In this document: in pieces, positions 46,981 to 55,474 of the stretch | Numbering within the stretch: position 1 is the stretch's first letter | Layout: each line of letters starts with the position of its first letter | Origin: Sphingomonas glaciei | GTDB taxonomy: Bacteria > Pseudomonadota > Alphaproteobacteria > Sphingomonadales > Sphingomonadaceae | Direction: 5' to 3' | NCBI RefSeq assembly: GCF_023380025.1 | Contig: NZ_CP097253.1 | Span: forward strand, 1,798,001-1,862,000 | Length of the DNA: 64,000 bases | Notes under the pieces: model-generated | What the model was told of the DNA's origin: nothing | Seen by the model: only the letters and a program-made list of their open reading frames with translations | Database searches by the model: none | Program-made: the position numbers and the translations under genes

Positions 46981-48180
46981 TCAGGCGCCGACGGGAGTCG
47001 CGGTGGACGACGGGTTCGCCGCCGGTGCGCGCTGGGTCGCGGGCTCCGGACCGGTCTGCACCCGGATCTGCCCGGGCTGCGGTTTGACCTTCTGTCCAGG
47101 CCGCGCGCGCTGAATGCCGTTGATGATGACCCGATTCTGGGGCGAGATGCCGCGGCGGATCACGCGCAGGTTGCCGGTCAGCGGTCCAAGCTCGACCGGC
47201 CGAGCGAGAACGGTGCCTGCCTTGTCGACGATATAGACCACCCGGCGAGCAGCGTCGGTCACGATGGCCTCGTCGGGAACCAGTAGCGCCTGATAAGGCT
47301 GCGACGCCTCGAGACGGAGGTTGCCGAACATGCCTGGCTTGAGGAAGCCCGAAGGATTGGGAACAATGGCGCGCGCCCGGACGGTACCGGCAGCGCTGTT
47401 CACCACCGGATCGATGAAGTCGAGGCGGCCGGCGTGGACATAGGAGGTTTCATCGCCAAGCCGGATGCGGACCTGCGTGCCTTCGTTATTTCCGGCGTTC
47501 TGCCGCTGATACTTGAGCAGCAGCGCTTCGGAGCCGTCGAAGGTGAATTGCAGCGGGTTGCTCGACACGATGGATGTCAGGACCGTCTGGTCGGCAGTGA
47601 CCGAATTGCCTGCGTCGACCCGGCGATCGGAGATCATGCCCGAGATCGGTGCCAGCACCCGCGTGAAGCCGACATTGAGCTGCTGTGCCCGGATCGCGGC
47701 GCGGGCCGCGGCGACGTCCGCCTCGGCGGTCCGCAGGGCAGCCTGGCGCTGTTCGACTTCTTCCGTGCTCGCCGCCTGCTGGGCGGCCAGCGCACGCGAG
47801 CGCGCCAGTTCGGTGCGAGCATTGGTGAGGGTCGCCTGAGCTCTCGCCAGCTGCGCCTGCGACTGGGCCAGCGCCGCCTGCGAGGGCCGCGCGTCGATGG
47901 TGAACAGCAGTTGCCCGGCGCGGACATATTGTCCTTCGCGGAAGTGCACCGACTGAAGATAGCCCGTGGCGCGCGGCCTCACCTCGACGTTCTGCTGTGC
48001 CTCGAAGCGGCCGACGAACTCGTCCCAATCCACGACCTGCTGCTGGATCGGCTGGGCGACCGTGACCGGCATGACCGGCGGGGCTGCCGGCTGCTGTTCC
48101 GACTCCGAGCAGCCTCCGAGCAGCGCGAAGACAAGAAGCACGAAGGGTGCGAGGCGCGACCGGACACGAAGAAGGGGCAT
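46981..48180 (-). CDS. RND efflux periplasmic adaptor (membrane fusion protein)
   Basis: A 399-residue lipoprotein with lipobox LLGGC (MPLLRVRSRLAPFVLLVFAL). The barrel-sandwich halves show VRPRATGYLQSVHFREGQYVRAGQLLFTID and VLAPISGMISDRRVDAGNSV. A coiled-coil hairpin rich in Ala, Gln and Arg lies between (about 100-170). It ends with a Pro/Ala/Thr-rich tail. It joins the RND pump to the outer-membrane channel. The ATG at 48180 begins at the lipoprotein signal; an upstream in-frame start at 48243 adds hydrophilic residues and would overlap the operator region. Confidence 0.94.
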   Translation of the reverse strand: MPLLRVRSRLAPFVLLVFALLGGCSESEQQPAAPPVMPVTVAQPIQQQVVDWDEFVGRFEAQQNVEVRPRATGYLQSVHFREGQYVRAGQLLFTIDARPSQAALAQSQAQLARAQATLTNARTELARSRALAAQQAASTEEVEQRQAALRTAEADVAAARAAIRAQQLNVGFTRVLAPISGMISDRRVDAGNSVTADQTVLTSIVSSNPLQFTFDGSEALLLKYQRQNAGNNEGTQVRIRLGDETSYVHAGRLDFIDPVVNSAAGTVRARAIVPNPSGFLKPGMFGNLRLEASQPYQALLVPDEAIVTDAARRVVYIVDKAGTVLARPVELGPLTGNLRVIRRGISPQNRVIINGIQRARPGQKVKPQPGQIRVQTGPEPATQRAPAANPSSTATPVGA

Positions 48181-48252
48181 CAGGCGATCTTTCCGAGAAC
48201 GTTCGAATCCGAAGCGGTCGCCGGATTCGGCCCACAGCGGCATTCACCCGCC

Positions 48253-48291
48253 GTCAACACTTGTAGACTTACAAAGTCAATAGCTGTTGAC
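48253..48291. promoter_or_regulatory. nested palindrome between the RND operon and its TetR gene
   Basis: An outer inverted repeat GTCAACA (48253-48259) / TGTTGAC (48285-48291) encloses an inner one, TTGTA (48261-48265) / TACAA (48270-48274). It lies in the 153-base region between divergent start codons. A TTGACA at 48287-48292 overlaps the right outer arm and could be a -35 box. This is a strong candidate operator for the adjacent TetR protein, able to control both directions. Confidence 0.6.
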
Positions 48292-48333
48292 ATTCGGTTC
48301 GTGCGGCCGCGATGAGCAGTCCCTGGAGACGCA

Positions 48334-48936
48334 ATGCCACCGATCACCCGTAACGCTGCCGCCACCCGCGACCGACTCCTCGACTGCGCGCGCAAGTGTT
48401 TTGTGCAGGAGAGCTATGACGCCGTCAGCCTGCGTGAGATTGCGGGAGCGGCAGGGGTCGATGTCGCGCTGATCGGCCGATATTTCGGTTCAAAGGAACA
48501 GCTGTTCCAGGCAGCGTTGGCGACCGATGACAATCGCTGGGAAGAACTTGCCCAGGCCGACGACTTGCCGACTTACCTGGCCTCCATGGTCGCGACCGAC
48601 GATTCGAAGGACGCCGAGCATATCGAACGCCTGCTGATCATGCTTCGCTCGGCCACGTCGCCAACCGCTTCGATCATCGTTCGCTCGACCTTCAAAAACG
48701 AAGTGCTCGCGCCCTTTGCCGACGTGCTCACCGGCCCCCAGGCGGAACGGCGGGCGGCAATGGCGCTTGCGGTGCTGATGGGCACCACGATCGTACGCAC
48801 CATCCTGAGGGTGGATCATGGCGGCGGCTGTGAGGACGTTGCGTTTACCCGGAAATTGTCGGGCATGTTGAGGATCGCTCTCTCTCCTGACGTCGCAGCG
48901 TCCGAGGGCGTCGCAGAATTGGCACTCCAGCGCTGA
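48334..48936 (+). CDS. TetR/AcrR-family regulator of the efflux operon
   Basis: A 200-residue regulator starting MPPITRNAAATRDRLLDCAR. The helix-turn-helix is in DAVSLREIAGAAGVDVALIGRYFGSKEQLFQAAL (about 29-62). The C-terminal domain is an unassigned helical ligand pocket. It is transcribed away from the RND operon, the usual arrangement for a repressor released by a pump substrate. Which ligand it senses cannot be read. Confidence 0.9.
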   Translation: MPPITRNAAATRDRLLDCARKCFVQESYDAVSLREIAGAAGVDVALIGRYFGSKEQLFQAALATDDNRWEELAQADDLPTYLASMVATDDSKDAEHIERLLIMLRSATSPTASIIVRSTFKNEVLAPFADVLTGPQAERRAAMALAVLMGTTIVRTILRVDHGGGCEDVAFTRKLSGMLRIALSPDVAASEGVAELALQR

Positions 48937-49094
48937 GCATGTCCGTGCCACAAGCGCGTGCACCCTAGCTCCGAGACGTTTTCGGCCCCCGACTACAACT
49001 TGAGGGCACCTGCAATGTCCGCCTAGATCGAGCGCAGAGTTGCCCCCGACCTCGAGGGCAGTCGGGCCGTGCGGACCCATGCCGGTGCAGGGAG

Positions 49095-49185
49095 TGGCGG
49101 AGCGGGAGGGATTCGAACCCTCGATACGGTTTTGCCGTATACTCACTTTCCAGGCGAGCGCCTTCGACCACTCGGCCACCGCTCC
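49095..49185 (-). tRNA. tRNA-Ser (GGA)
   Basis: On the minus strand the acceptor GGAGCGG (49185-49179) pairs with CCGCTCC (49105-49099), followed by G and an encoded CCA (49097-49095). The D arm has GGCCGAGTGG. The anticodon loop CTGGAAA, with anticodon GGA, sits on stem CTCGC/GTGAG. A long variable arm TACGGCAAAACCGTA, as in type II serine tRNAs, and the T arm GGGTTCGAATCCC follow. It reads UCC and UCU codons. Confidence 0.97.
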
Positions 49186-49256
49186 GCACTTCGTTGTGCC
49201 TGGATGGGCGGGCTCTTAGGGGCTTGCGGGCCGGGTAACAACCCGCTTGGCAGGTC

Positions 49257-49679
49257 GTGACGAAGCGCTACACCACCGCCATGCGCGCATTCGGTCCTGC
49301 CCCCAGCCTCGGCGACATCGAAGCGCTTGCCCGCGCGGCGCTGGGTCGCCTGCCCGAACCGTTCCTCGCCACCGCGCGCGAGGTCGTCCTGCGGGTCGAG
49401 GAGTTCGCCGACAAAGACACGCTGCGCGAGATGGGGATGGAAGATCCTTACGAGCTGACCGGCCTCTACGTCGGCCGCCCGCTGACCGAGCGAAGCGTCG
49501 ACGAGTCCGGCCGCTTCCCCGACCAGGTGTTCCTCTTTCGCTCGCCGATCCTGCTCGAATGGAGCGAAAGCGAGGAAACGCTCGAACATCTTGTCGCACA
49601 CGTCCTGATCCACGAGATCGGGCATCACTTCGGGCTCAGCGACGAAGACATGCACGCGCTCGAGGAAGCCGCGGGTTGA
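49257..49679 (+). CDS. small zincin-type metallopeptidase family protein
   Basis: A 140-residue protein with the zinc motif His119-Glu120-x-x-His123 in HVLIHEIGHHFGLSDEDMH, which places it in the zincin_1 family of small putative metallopeptidases, without signal peptide. The family's function is not established. The GTG at 49257 is the longest start; the ATG at 49281 (MRAFGPAPSLGDIEALA) matches the usual family N-terminus and may be the real one. The ccmA start overlaps its stop as TTGA. Confidence 0.82.
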   Translation: MTKRYTTAMRAFGPAPSLGDIEALARAALGRLPEPFLATAREVVLRVEEFADKDTLREMGMEDPYELTGLYVGRPLTERSVDESGRFPDQVFLFRSPILLEWSESEETLEHLVAHVLIHEIGHHFGLSDEDMHALEEAAG

Positions 49680-50236
49680 GCCTGCTCGCCTTGCACAATG
49701 TCGCCTGCTGGCGCGGCGGGCGGCTGTTGTTCGAAGGGTTGAACGTCGAACTGGGCGCGGGTGAGGCGATGCTGGTTACCGGCCCCAATGGCACCGGCAA
49801 ATCGAGCTTGCTGCGGCTTGCAGCCGGACTGCTCCGGCCGCTCGGCGGGACGGTCGAGGTCGCCCCCTGCGCGCTTGCCGACGAGCGTCCCGCGCTCGAT
49901 CCCGAATTGCCGCTCGCCAGGGCGATCGCCCTCTGGACTCCAGTTGGCGGAGATATCCCGGCCGCCCTCGTCGCCACCGGCCTCGAAGCGCTCGCCGACG
50001 TCCCCGTCAGGCTGCTGTCGACCGGACAGCTGCGGCGGGCTTCGCTGGCCCGGGTCAGCCTCAGCGCTGCGCCCTTGTGGCTGCTCGACGAGCCGGCGAA
50101 CGGCCTCGACACCGCCTCGCTCGACCTGCTGACGGCTCTGGTCTCCCGCCACATCGCGTGTGGCGGCGCGATCCTCGCCGCCTCGCACCAGCCGCTTGGC
50201 GGGGCGCAGTGGCGCACGCTGGAGCTGGCGCGATGA
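49676..50236 (+). CDS. ccmA: heme exporter ATP-binding protein CcmA, TTG start
   Basis: A 186-residue ABC ATPase with Walker A GPNGTGKSS (36-44), signature LSTGQLRRASLAR and Walker B LWLLDEPANGLD. Its small size, and the CcmB gene directly after it, identify CcmA of cytochrome c maturation, which with CcmB releases the heme-charged chaperone CcmE. The start is TTG at 49676, overlapping the zincin stop as TTGA; no ATG or GTG fits the N-terminus LSLLALHNVACWRGG. No other ccm gene is in the window. Confidence 0.9.
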   Translation: MSLLALHNVACWRGGRLLFEGLNVELGAGEAMLVTGPNGTGKSSLLRLAAGLLRPLGGTVEVAPCALADERPALDPELPLARAIALWTPVGGDIPAALVATGLEALADVPVRLLSTGQLRRASLARVSLSAAPLWLLDEPANGLDTASLDLLTALVSRHIACGGAILAASHQPLGGAQWRTLELAR

Positions 50237-50871
50237 TCGGCAGGCTGATCCGCCGCGACCTGCGCCGCACGTTCACCGGCAGCGCGCTCCTGCCGATCCT
50301 CTTCTTCCTGCTGGTCGCGGCGATGATGCCGTTCGCCGTCGGCCCCGACGGCAAGCTGCTGGCGCGGGTCGGGCCGGGGCTGCTGTGGGTCGCCGCGCTG
50401 ACCGCCGCGCTGCTGCCGATCGAGCGGCTGGTCGAACCCGACCGCGCTTCGGGCCACCTCGATCAGCTCGCGCTGGCGGGGCTGCGGATGGAAGAGGTCG
50501 CGCTGGCGCGGATCGTCGCCCACTGGCTCGGCTTCGGACCGCCGCTGCTGCTAGCCGCCTTTCCTGCCTCCGCCCTGCTCGGCATGTCCGGCGAAGCGCT
50601 GGCGCGGACCTTGCTGACGCTGGCGATCGGAACTCCCGGCCTCGCCGCCCTCGCGGTTGCCGTCGCCAGCATCACCGCCGGGCTGCGGCAGGCCTCGGCA
50701 TTGGGCGCGCTGCTGCTGCTGCCGCTTGCCATCCCCCTGCTGATCTTCGCCGCGTCCGCCGCCGGCGACCCCCGCGCGGGCGCGCTTCAGCTGGAAGCCG
50801 CGGTCAGCCTGTTCCTGGTGGTCGGGGCGCCCTTCGTGGCCGGAGCGTCCCTCCGGGCAGCGCGAACCTAG
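50233..50871 (+). CDS. ccmB: heme exporter permease CcmB
   Basis: A 212-residue membrane protein with about six helices, starting MIGRLIRRDLRRTFTGSALLP. LLPIERLVEPDRASGHLDQLALAG and LTLAIGTPGLAALAVAVASITAGLRQASALGALLLLPL match CcmB. It forms the membrane part of the CcmAB transporter used in cytochrome c assembly. The ATG at 50233 overlaps ccmA as ATGA. Its TAG is shared with the convergent methyltransferase stop in a CTAG. Confidence 0.92.
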   Translation: MIGRLIRRDLRRTFTGSALLPILFFLLVAAMMPFAVGPDGKLLARVGPGLLWVAALTAALLPIERLVEPDRASGHLDQLALAGLRMEEVALARIVAHWLGFGPPLLLAAFPASALLGMSGEALARTLLTLAIGTPGLAALAVAVASITAGLRQASALGALLLLPLAIPLLIFAASAAGDPRAGALQLEAAVSLFLVVGAPFVAGASLRAART

Positions 50872-51731
50872 TCGCGCACCCAGCGCGCGAACAGCGCGGT
50901 CGGCAATAGCAGCCCGCGGGCTTCCTCGCGCATCGCCATCTCGCCGATCTCGATCCGTCCGCCGAGATGGCCGAATTTCTGCTCGAGCAGCACGCCGAGG
51001 CTAATCGCGCTCATCCGCACGGCATAGACGGTCAGCACCAAGAAGCGGCTGTCAGTGTCGAGCAGGGCCCCGCAATCCGCGACCAGGCCGGGCAAATGTT
51101 CTTCCAGCCGCCATACTTCGCCGGTGGGCCCGCGCCCGAACTTGGGCGGATCGAGCAGGATGCCGTCGTAGCGCCGCCCGCGGCGTACCTCGCGCGCGGT
51201 GAACTTGGCGGCGTCGTCGATCATCCAGCGGATCGGCCGCTCTTCCAGTTCGGACAGGTGGGCATTGTTCTTGCCCTGCTCGACGCTCTTCTTGGAGGCG
51301 TCGACATGGGTCAGCCTGGCCCCCGCCTCGCTCAGCAGCAGGGTACCGACGCCGGTATAGCCGAACAGGTTCATGATCTCCGCGCCCTCGGCCCGCGCCC
51401 GCATCCAGTCCCATTGCGGAGCCATGTCGGGAAAGAAGGCGAGGTGGCGGAAGGGGGTCAGGCTGGCTTCGAACCGGACGCCGTCGCGGCGCAGCGGCCA
51501 GCTGCGCGGGACTTGTCGATGATGGACCCAGCGCCCGCCGCCTTCCTCGTCGCTGCCGGGGACGAAGGTCGCGTCCGGATCCCAATCGTCGCTGGCCGGC
51601 GCCCACATCGCCTGCGGCTCGGGCCGGACCACGCGGATGTGGCCATAGCGCTCATATTTGGCGCCGTTGCCGCTGTCGATCAGGCCCCAGTCGGCCCACG
51701 GCTCGGCGATGATGGTCTGGAGCTCTCTCAT
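50868..51731 (-). CDS. class I SAM-dependent methyltransferase (rRNA-type)
   Basis: A 287-residue methyltransferase. The SAM site is NLFGYTGVGTLLLSEAGARLTHVDASKKSVEQGKNNA. The segment DGILLDPPKFGRGPTGEVW has the DPPKF-type motif of RlmI/RlmK-like rRNA methyltransferases. That suggests a nucleic acid substrate, though RNA binding is unproven. The ATG at 51731 overlaps the M16 peptidase stop as ATGA. It is the last gene of the cytochrome oxidase assembly operon. Confidence 0.86.
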   Translation of the reverse strand: MRELQTIIAEPWADWGLIDSGNGAKYERYGHIRVVRPEPQAMWAPASDDWDPDATFVPGSDEEGGGRWVHHRQVPRSWPLRRDGVRFEASLTPFRHLAFFPDMAPQWDWMRARAEGAEIMNLFGYTGVGTLLLSEAGARLTHVDASKKSVEQGKNNAHLSELEERPIRWMIDDAAKFTAREVRRGRRYDGILLDPPKFGRGPTGEVWRLEEHLPGLVADCGALLDTDSRFLVLTVYAVRMSAISLGVLLEQKFGHLGGRIEIGEMAMREEARGLLLPTALFARWVRD

Positions 51732-52954
51732 GCCGCCTTCGCCGCCGCCATGCCGAAGGTCGCCCGCGCCGGCGTGCCCGCCAGCATCCGCGCGCCCGCC
51801 GCGCGGACCTGGTCGACGGTCAGCGCCGCCAGCCGCGCCACCAATTCCTCGCGTCCGATCAGCCGGCCGTGCACCAGCCACTGGCGCGCGGCCTGCGCCG
51901 CCTGGCCCCACGGGGTTTCCAGCGCCATTGCCTGGCCGGCGCGGATCTGGATCCGGGCGCGGTCGAGTTCGCGCTGCTCGAGCCCGGCGGCGGTTTGCTG
52001 CAGCACTTCCTCGATCAGCCCCTGCGCCGCGCGGGCCTGGGCGCGAGCGGTTGCGGCGTGGATGTGGAGCAGCCCGACCTCGTCATGGCCGTGCAGCCCC
52101 GCGCTGACGGTGTAGGCCAGCCCGCGCTCCTCGCGCACCGCCTGGAACAGCCGCGACGACGCGCCGCCGCCGGCGATGTCGGCGAACAGCCGGGCGGCGA
52201 GATAGTCGTCGTCCTTCTGCCCCGGCCCGGCATAGGCCAGCGTGATTTGCGCCTGGTCGGCCTTGGCCTTTTCGTGCCGGGCCGCGGCGGTGAAACGCGC
52301 TGCGGCGGCATCGGGTGCTGTTCCGCCGCCCAGCTTACCAAGGTGCTGCTCGGCCAGCGCGACCACCGCCTCATGCTCGACCGCTCCGGCGGCGCTCAGC
52401 ACCATCGAGCCGCCGCGATAATGGCGGTCACGCCAGGCGAACAGGTCGGCTTGGCGGATCCCACGGACGCTGGTTTCGCTACCGAGGATCGAGCGGCCGA
52501 GTGCCTGGCCGGCGAAGGCCTGGCTCCACAAATGGTCGAAGATGATGTCGGACGGGGTGTCCTCCGCCTCGGCCAGCTCCTGCAGCACCACCTCGGCCTC
52601 GCGCTCCAGCTCGGTCGCTTCGAACGCCGGACGGCTGATCAGGTCACCGATCAGCTCGACCGCCAGGCCGACGTGATCGCCCAGCACCGCGGCGGTGAAG
52701 CTGGTCTGGTCGCGCTCGGTGCAGGCGTTCAGTTCGCCGCCGACATCTTCGATCGCTTCGGAGATCTGCCGCGCCGAGCGCCCGCCTGCGCCCTTGAACA
52801 CCATATGCTCGAACAGGTGGGCGAGGCCGTTCAGCCTTTCCTCCTCGTGGCGTGAGCCGACGTCGGCGAACAGCGCGATGCTGGCGGTCTCCAGCCCTGG
52901 CATCGGGCGGGTGATGACGGTCAGGCCGTTGGCGAGATGCGCGATCTGCGTCAC
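51728..52954 (-). CDS. M16-family zinc peptidase
   Basis: A 408-residue peptidase of the pitrilysin/processing-peptidase group. The inverted zinc motif HxxEH is in GLAHLFEHMVFKG, with the downstream Glu in EAEVVLQELAEAEDTPSD. The second domain has AGGGASSRLFQAVREERGLAYTVSA. The start is GTG at 52954 (VTQIAHLANGLTVIT), overlapping the SURF1 stop as GTGA. No signal peptide is visible. Bacterial members close to the mitochondrial processing peptidase often follow respiratory genes; the substrate is unknown. Confidence 0.93.
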   Translation of the reverse strand: MTQIAHLANGLTVITRPMPGLETASIALFADVGSRHEEERLNGLAHLFEHMVFKGAGGRSARQISEAIEDVGGELNACTERDQTSFTAAVLGDHVGLAVELIGDLISRPAFEATELEREAEVVLQELAEAEDTPSDIIFDHLWSQAFAGQALGRSILGSETSVRGIRQADLFAWRDRHYRGGSMVLSAAGAVEHEAVVALAEQHLGKLGGGTAPDAAAARFTAAARHEKAKADQAQITLAYAGPGQKDDDYLAARLFADIAGGGASSRLFQAVREERGLAYTVSAGLHGHDEVGLLHIHAATARAQARAAQGLIEEVLQQTAAGLEQRELDRARIQIRAGQAMALETPWGQAAQAARQWLVHGRLIGREELVARLAALTVDQVRAAGARMLAGTPARATFGMAAAKAA

Positions 52955-53547
52955 TGCGCCCGCCTCCGCAGGGCCAGCACGTAGATGACGAGGGCAATCG
53001 CGGCAAAGGCGAACCATTGCACGGCATAGCTGCGATGGTTGTTGGGAATACCCTCGAGGTCGGCGGGAGGATTGGCGGTTAGGCCGGCGAGCGGCGGGTT
53101 CGCCACCACCATTATCCCCGCGGGGCTGCGATCGAACAGCTGGCGAAGCAGCGAGCGGCTGTCGGGCGCCTGCGCGAGATAGCCGAGGACCGTTCCGCCC
53201 GCCCAGGCCGCGGTAGGCGCGGGCTGGCGCACCGTGCCAAGCTGCACAGGTAGCGGCGCGGCCAGGCCGGCATCGCAATCGCCGATCACCCGGAACCCGA
53301 ACTTGCCGGCCCCCGCCAACCGTGTCGGGGAGCCGCCCCTGCAGACGACCCGCACTGGGCGAAACAGGTTCGCCTGCAGGTCGAGATTGCGGGTCACCGC
53401 GACCGGGGCGGCCTGCACGTTGGCGGCGATGCGAAGGATGGCGGCCTCCTTCTCGTCAGCGCGGCCGAGCTGCCAGATCCCCAGCCCGACCATCGTCGCG
53501 ACGGCGACCAGCACGACCAGGGTGGCGAAGATCGGCACGCGCTTCAC
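52951..53547 (-). CDS. SURF1-family cytochrome oxidase assembly protein
   Basis: A 198-residue protein with one membrane helix at each end (VPIFATLVVLVAVATMVGLGIWQLGRADEK and AVQWFAFAAIALVIYVLALRR). The conserved NNHRSYAVQWFAFA lies near the C-terminus. This is the SURF1/Shy1 layout; these proteins help insert heme a into subunit I. It is shorter than many homologues (about 230-250). The start is GTG at 53547, overlapping the DUF983 stop as GTGA. Confidence 0.88.
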   Translation of the reverse strand: MKRVPIFATLVVLVAVATMVGLGIWQLGRADEKEAAILRIAANVQAAPVAVTRNLDLQANLFRPVRVVCRGGSPTRLAGAGKFGFRVIGDCDAGLAAPLPVQLGTVRQPAPTAAWAGGTVLGYLAQAPDSRSLLRQLFDRSPAGIMVVANPPLAGLTANPPADLEGIPNNHRSYAVQWFAFAAIALVIYVLALRRRAQ

Positions 53548-53912
53548 TTGGCCAGCCGCCCTTCGTGGGCGGCGTTGCGATATTCCGCCCCGATCAGCCA
53601 CGCCTTGGCCAGCCGCAGACCGCCGACCGTCAGCGCGGCGCCGACCGGCAGCCAGACGAGATGCACCCACCACACCGGTTCGAACGTCGCGTCGACCACC
53701 AGTGCGCCGATCACCAGCAGCGCCCCGACGACCAGGATCAGGAATGCCGCGGGCCCGTCGCCGACGTTGAATTGGGAAAAATCGAGACCGCACTGGTTGC
53801 AGCGCTCCGCAAAACGAACAGGGCCGGCGAACAGCCGGCCCTTCTCGCAAGCGGGGCAGGTCCCGGCGAGCCACTGGCCCGCCGGTCCGCCAGGGCTGAT
53901 CAGCCGTGCCAC
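53544..53912 (-). CDS. DUF983 membrane protein
   Basis: A 122-residue protein starting VARLISPGGPAGQWL. A zinc-ribbon-like pair CPACEKG and CNQCG is followed by two membrane helices (AAFLILVVGALLVIGALVV and VWWVHLVWLPVGAALTVGG). This is DUF983, regularly found after ctaE in alphaproteobacteria; its role is unknown but likely linked to oxidase assembly. I choose the GTG at 53912, overlapping ctaE by 13 bases, rather than the GTG at 53963, which lies far inside ctaE. Confidence 0.82.
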   Translation of the reverse strand: MARLISPGGPAGQWLAGTCPACEKGRLFAGPVRFAERCNQCGLDFSQFNVGDGPAAFLILVVGALLVIGALVVDATFEPVWWVHLVWLPVGAALTVGGLRLAKAWLIGAEYRNAAHEGRLAK

Positions 53913-54730
53913 TCGGCGCCCCAGCCACCCCACAGGTAGATGGAGACGAACAGGAACAGCCACACCACGTCGACGAAGTGCCAGTACCAGGCAGCCGCTT
54001 CGAAGCCGAAATGCTTCTGCGGGGTGAAGTCGCCCTTCACCGCGCGAACGTAGCAGACGATCAGGAAGATGGTCCCGATCAGCACGTGCGCGCCGTGGAA
54101 ACCTGTCGCCATCATGAAGGTCGAGCCATAGACGTTGCCGCCGCTCTCGCTGACGAAGCCGAACGGCGCGTGGGCATATTCATAGGCCTGAATGGCGCTG
54201 AAGATGACGCCCAGCGCGATCGTGGCGAGCAGGCCGTTCTTCAGCCCCTGGCGGTCGCCGTTGATCAGGCTGTGGTGGGCCCAGGTCACCGTGGTGCCCG
54301 AGCAGAGCAGGATCAGGGTGTTGAGAAGCGGGAAGCCGAGCGGGTTGATGACCGGCATGTCCTTGGGCGGCCACACGCCGCCGACGCTTTCCACCGCGCT
54401 GGGGAACAGGGCATTGTCGAAGAAGGCCCAGAACCAGGCCAGGAAGAACATGACTTCCGAGGCGATGAACAGGATCATGCCGTAGCGCAGGTGAAGCTGC
54501 ACGATCGGGGTGTGATCGCCGGCATGGCTTTCATGCACGACGTCGCGCCACCAGCTGAACATGGTCAGCAGCACGCCCGCGAGGCCCGCCAGCAGGACGA
54601 ACTTGCCATAGGGATTGTCGTGCATCCACAGCACGCCGCCGGAGGCCAGCGCGAGCGCCGAAAAGCTTCCGATCAGCGGCCAGAGGCTGGGCGGAAGAAT
54701 ATGGTAGGGATGGTTGCGGGTGGCGGCCAT
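53900..54730 (-). CDS. ctaE: cytochrome c oxidase subunit III
   Basis: A 276-residue membrane subunit of the aa3-type oxidase with seven helices. HPYHILPPSLWPLIGSFSALAL, MILFIASEVMFFLAWFWAFFDNAL (with the conserved Glu) and GFHGAHVLIGTIFLIVC, WYWHFVDVVWLFLFVSIYLWG are the standard segments. It stabilises the catalytic core and proton uptake. The ATG at 54730 follows ctaG by 43 bases. Confidence 0.97.
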   Translation of the reverse strand: MAATRNHPYHILPPSLWPLIGSFSALALASGGVLWMHDNPYGKFVLLAGLAGVLLTMFSWWRDVVHESHAGDHTPIVQLHLRYGMILFIASEVMFFLAWFWAFFDNALFPSAVESVGGVWPPKDMPVINPLGFPLLNTLILLCSGTTVTWAHHSLINGDRQGLKNGLLATIALGVIFSAIQAYEYAHAPFGFVSESGGNVYGSTFMMATGFHGAHVLIGTIFLIVCYVRAVKGDFTPQKHFGFEAAAWYWHFVDVVWLFLFVSIYLWGGWGAEWHG

Positions 54731-54773
54731 GGGTCCTCGAAAGCTTGTCGCTTAACTGATGATGGACCGCGCT

Positions 54774-55346
54774 CTAGCGGGCCTCTGCGCGCTTTTCCAC
54801 CGGGTAAAAAGTGTAGGAGAGCGTGATCTCCTCGATGTGGCGCGTCGCGGGGTCGGTGCGGATCTTGGGATCGACGAAGAACACCACCGGCATCTCGACC
54901 TTTTGCCCGCCGTGCAGCGTCTGTTCGGTGAAGCAGAAGCATTCGAGCTTGCTGAAATATTGCCCGGCGATGGCCGGCGTCACGTTGAAGCTGGCAGTGC
55001 CGGTGCTTTCGCGCGCGGTCAGGTTCTTGGCGGTGTAATAAATGACGATCCGGGCGCCCGGGACGACCTTGGTCTTGTTGGTCTCGGGCTTGAACGACCA
55101 CGGCAGCGCCGAATTGACGTTGCCGTCGAAGCGCACCCCGACCGGGGCCAGCGCGGCCTGCGCGCCCGGTGCCGCATCGGCCCGCATCGGAGTCCCGCCG
55201 AACCCCGTCACCTGGCAAAAGATCCGGTACAGCGGCACGCTGGCATAGGCGAGGCCGACCATGAACAGGACGAACAGCACCGCCCGCCCGGCGACCTTGC
55301 GGTTCTTGGCGGCAAGCTCGATCCGGTCGATCGACGTCGCCGTCAC
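54774..55346 (-). CDS. ctaG: copper chaperone CtaG (Cox11 type)
   Basis: A 190-residue protein with one N-terminal membrane helix (VAGRAVLFVLFMVGLAYASVPLY). Its periplasmic domain includes the copper motif CFCF in SKLECFCFTEQTL and the conserved MPVVFFVDP. It delivers copper to the CuB site of subunit I. The start is GTG at 55346, overlapping the stop of the small upstream gene as GTGA. Confidence 0.95.
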   Translation of the reverse strand: MTATSIDRIELAAKNRKVAGRAVLFVLFMVGLAYASVPLYRIFCQVTGFGGTPMRADAAPGAQAALAPVGVRFDGNVNSALPWSFKPETNKTKVVPGARIVIYYTAKNLTARESTGTASFNVTPAIAGQYFSKLECFCFTEQTLHGGQKVEMPVVFFVDPKIRTDPATRHIEEITLSYTFYPVEKRAEAR

Positions 55347-55474
55347 TGGTTGACCGTCAGCTTGGCGATGGTCACCGCAAAGGTCAGCGCGATGAACGCG
55401 AACAGCAGCATCGCAGTGATCCGCGCCGCCTTGCGCTGGCGTGCGCGCACCACTTCGTCCTCCGGCAGGCTCAT
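55343..55474 (-). CDS. 43-residue single-helix protein in the cta operon
   Basis: The frame begins [20 protein letters not shown] and has one membrane helix ([21 protein letters not shown]) ending in TVNQ. A charged 20-residue N-terminus and single helix between ctaB and ctaG match the small CoxF-like proteins annotated at this spot in alphaproteobacteria. It is coupled on both sides: ATGA with ctaB and GTGA with ctaG, good evidence of a real gene. Its role is unknown. Confidence 0.82.
   Translation of the reverse strand: MSLPEDEVVRARQRKAARITAMLLFAFIALTFAVTIAKLTVNQ

Noticed and set aside
49041..49066. GC-rich hairpin downstream of tRNA-Ser as its terminator
   Set aside because: The stem CCCGAC/GTCGGG has a 10-base loop and no T-rich tail on the transcribed strand.
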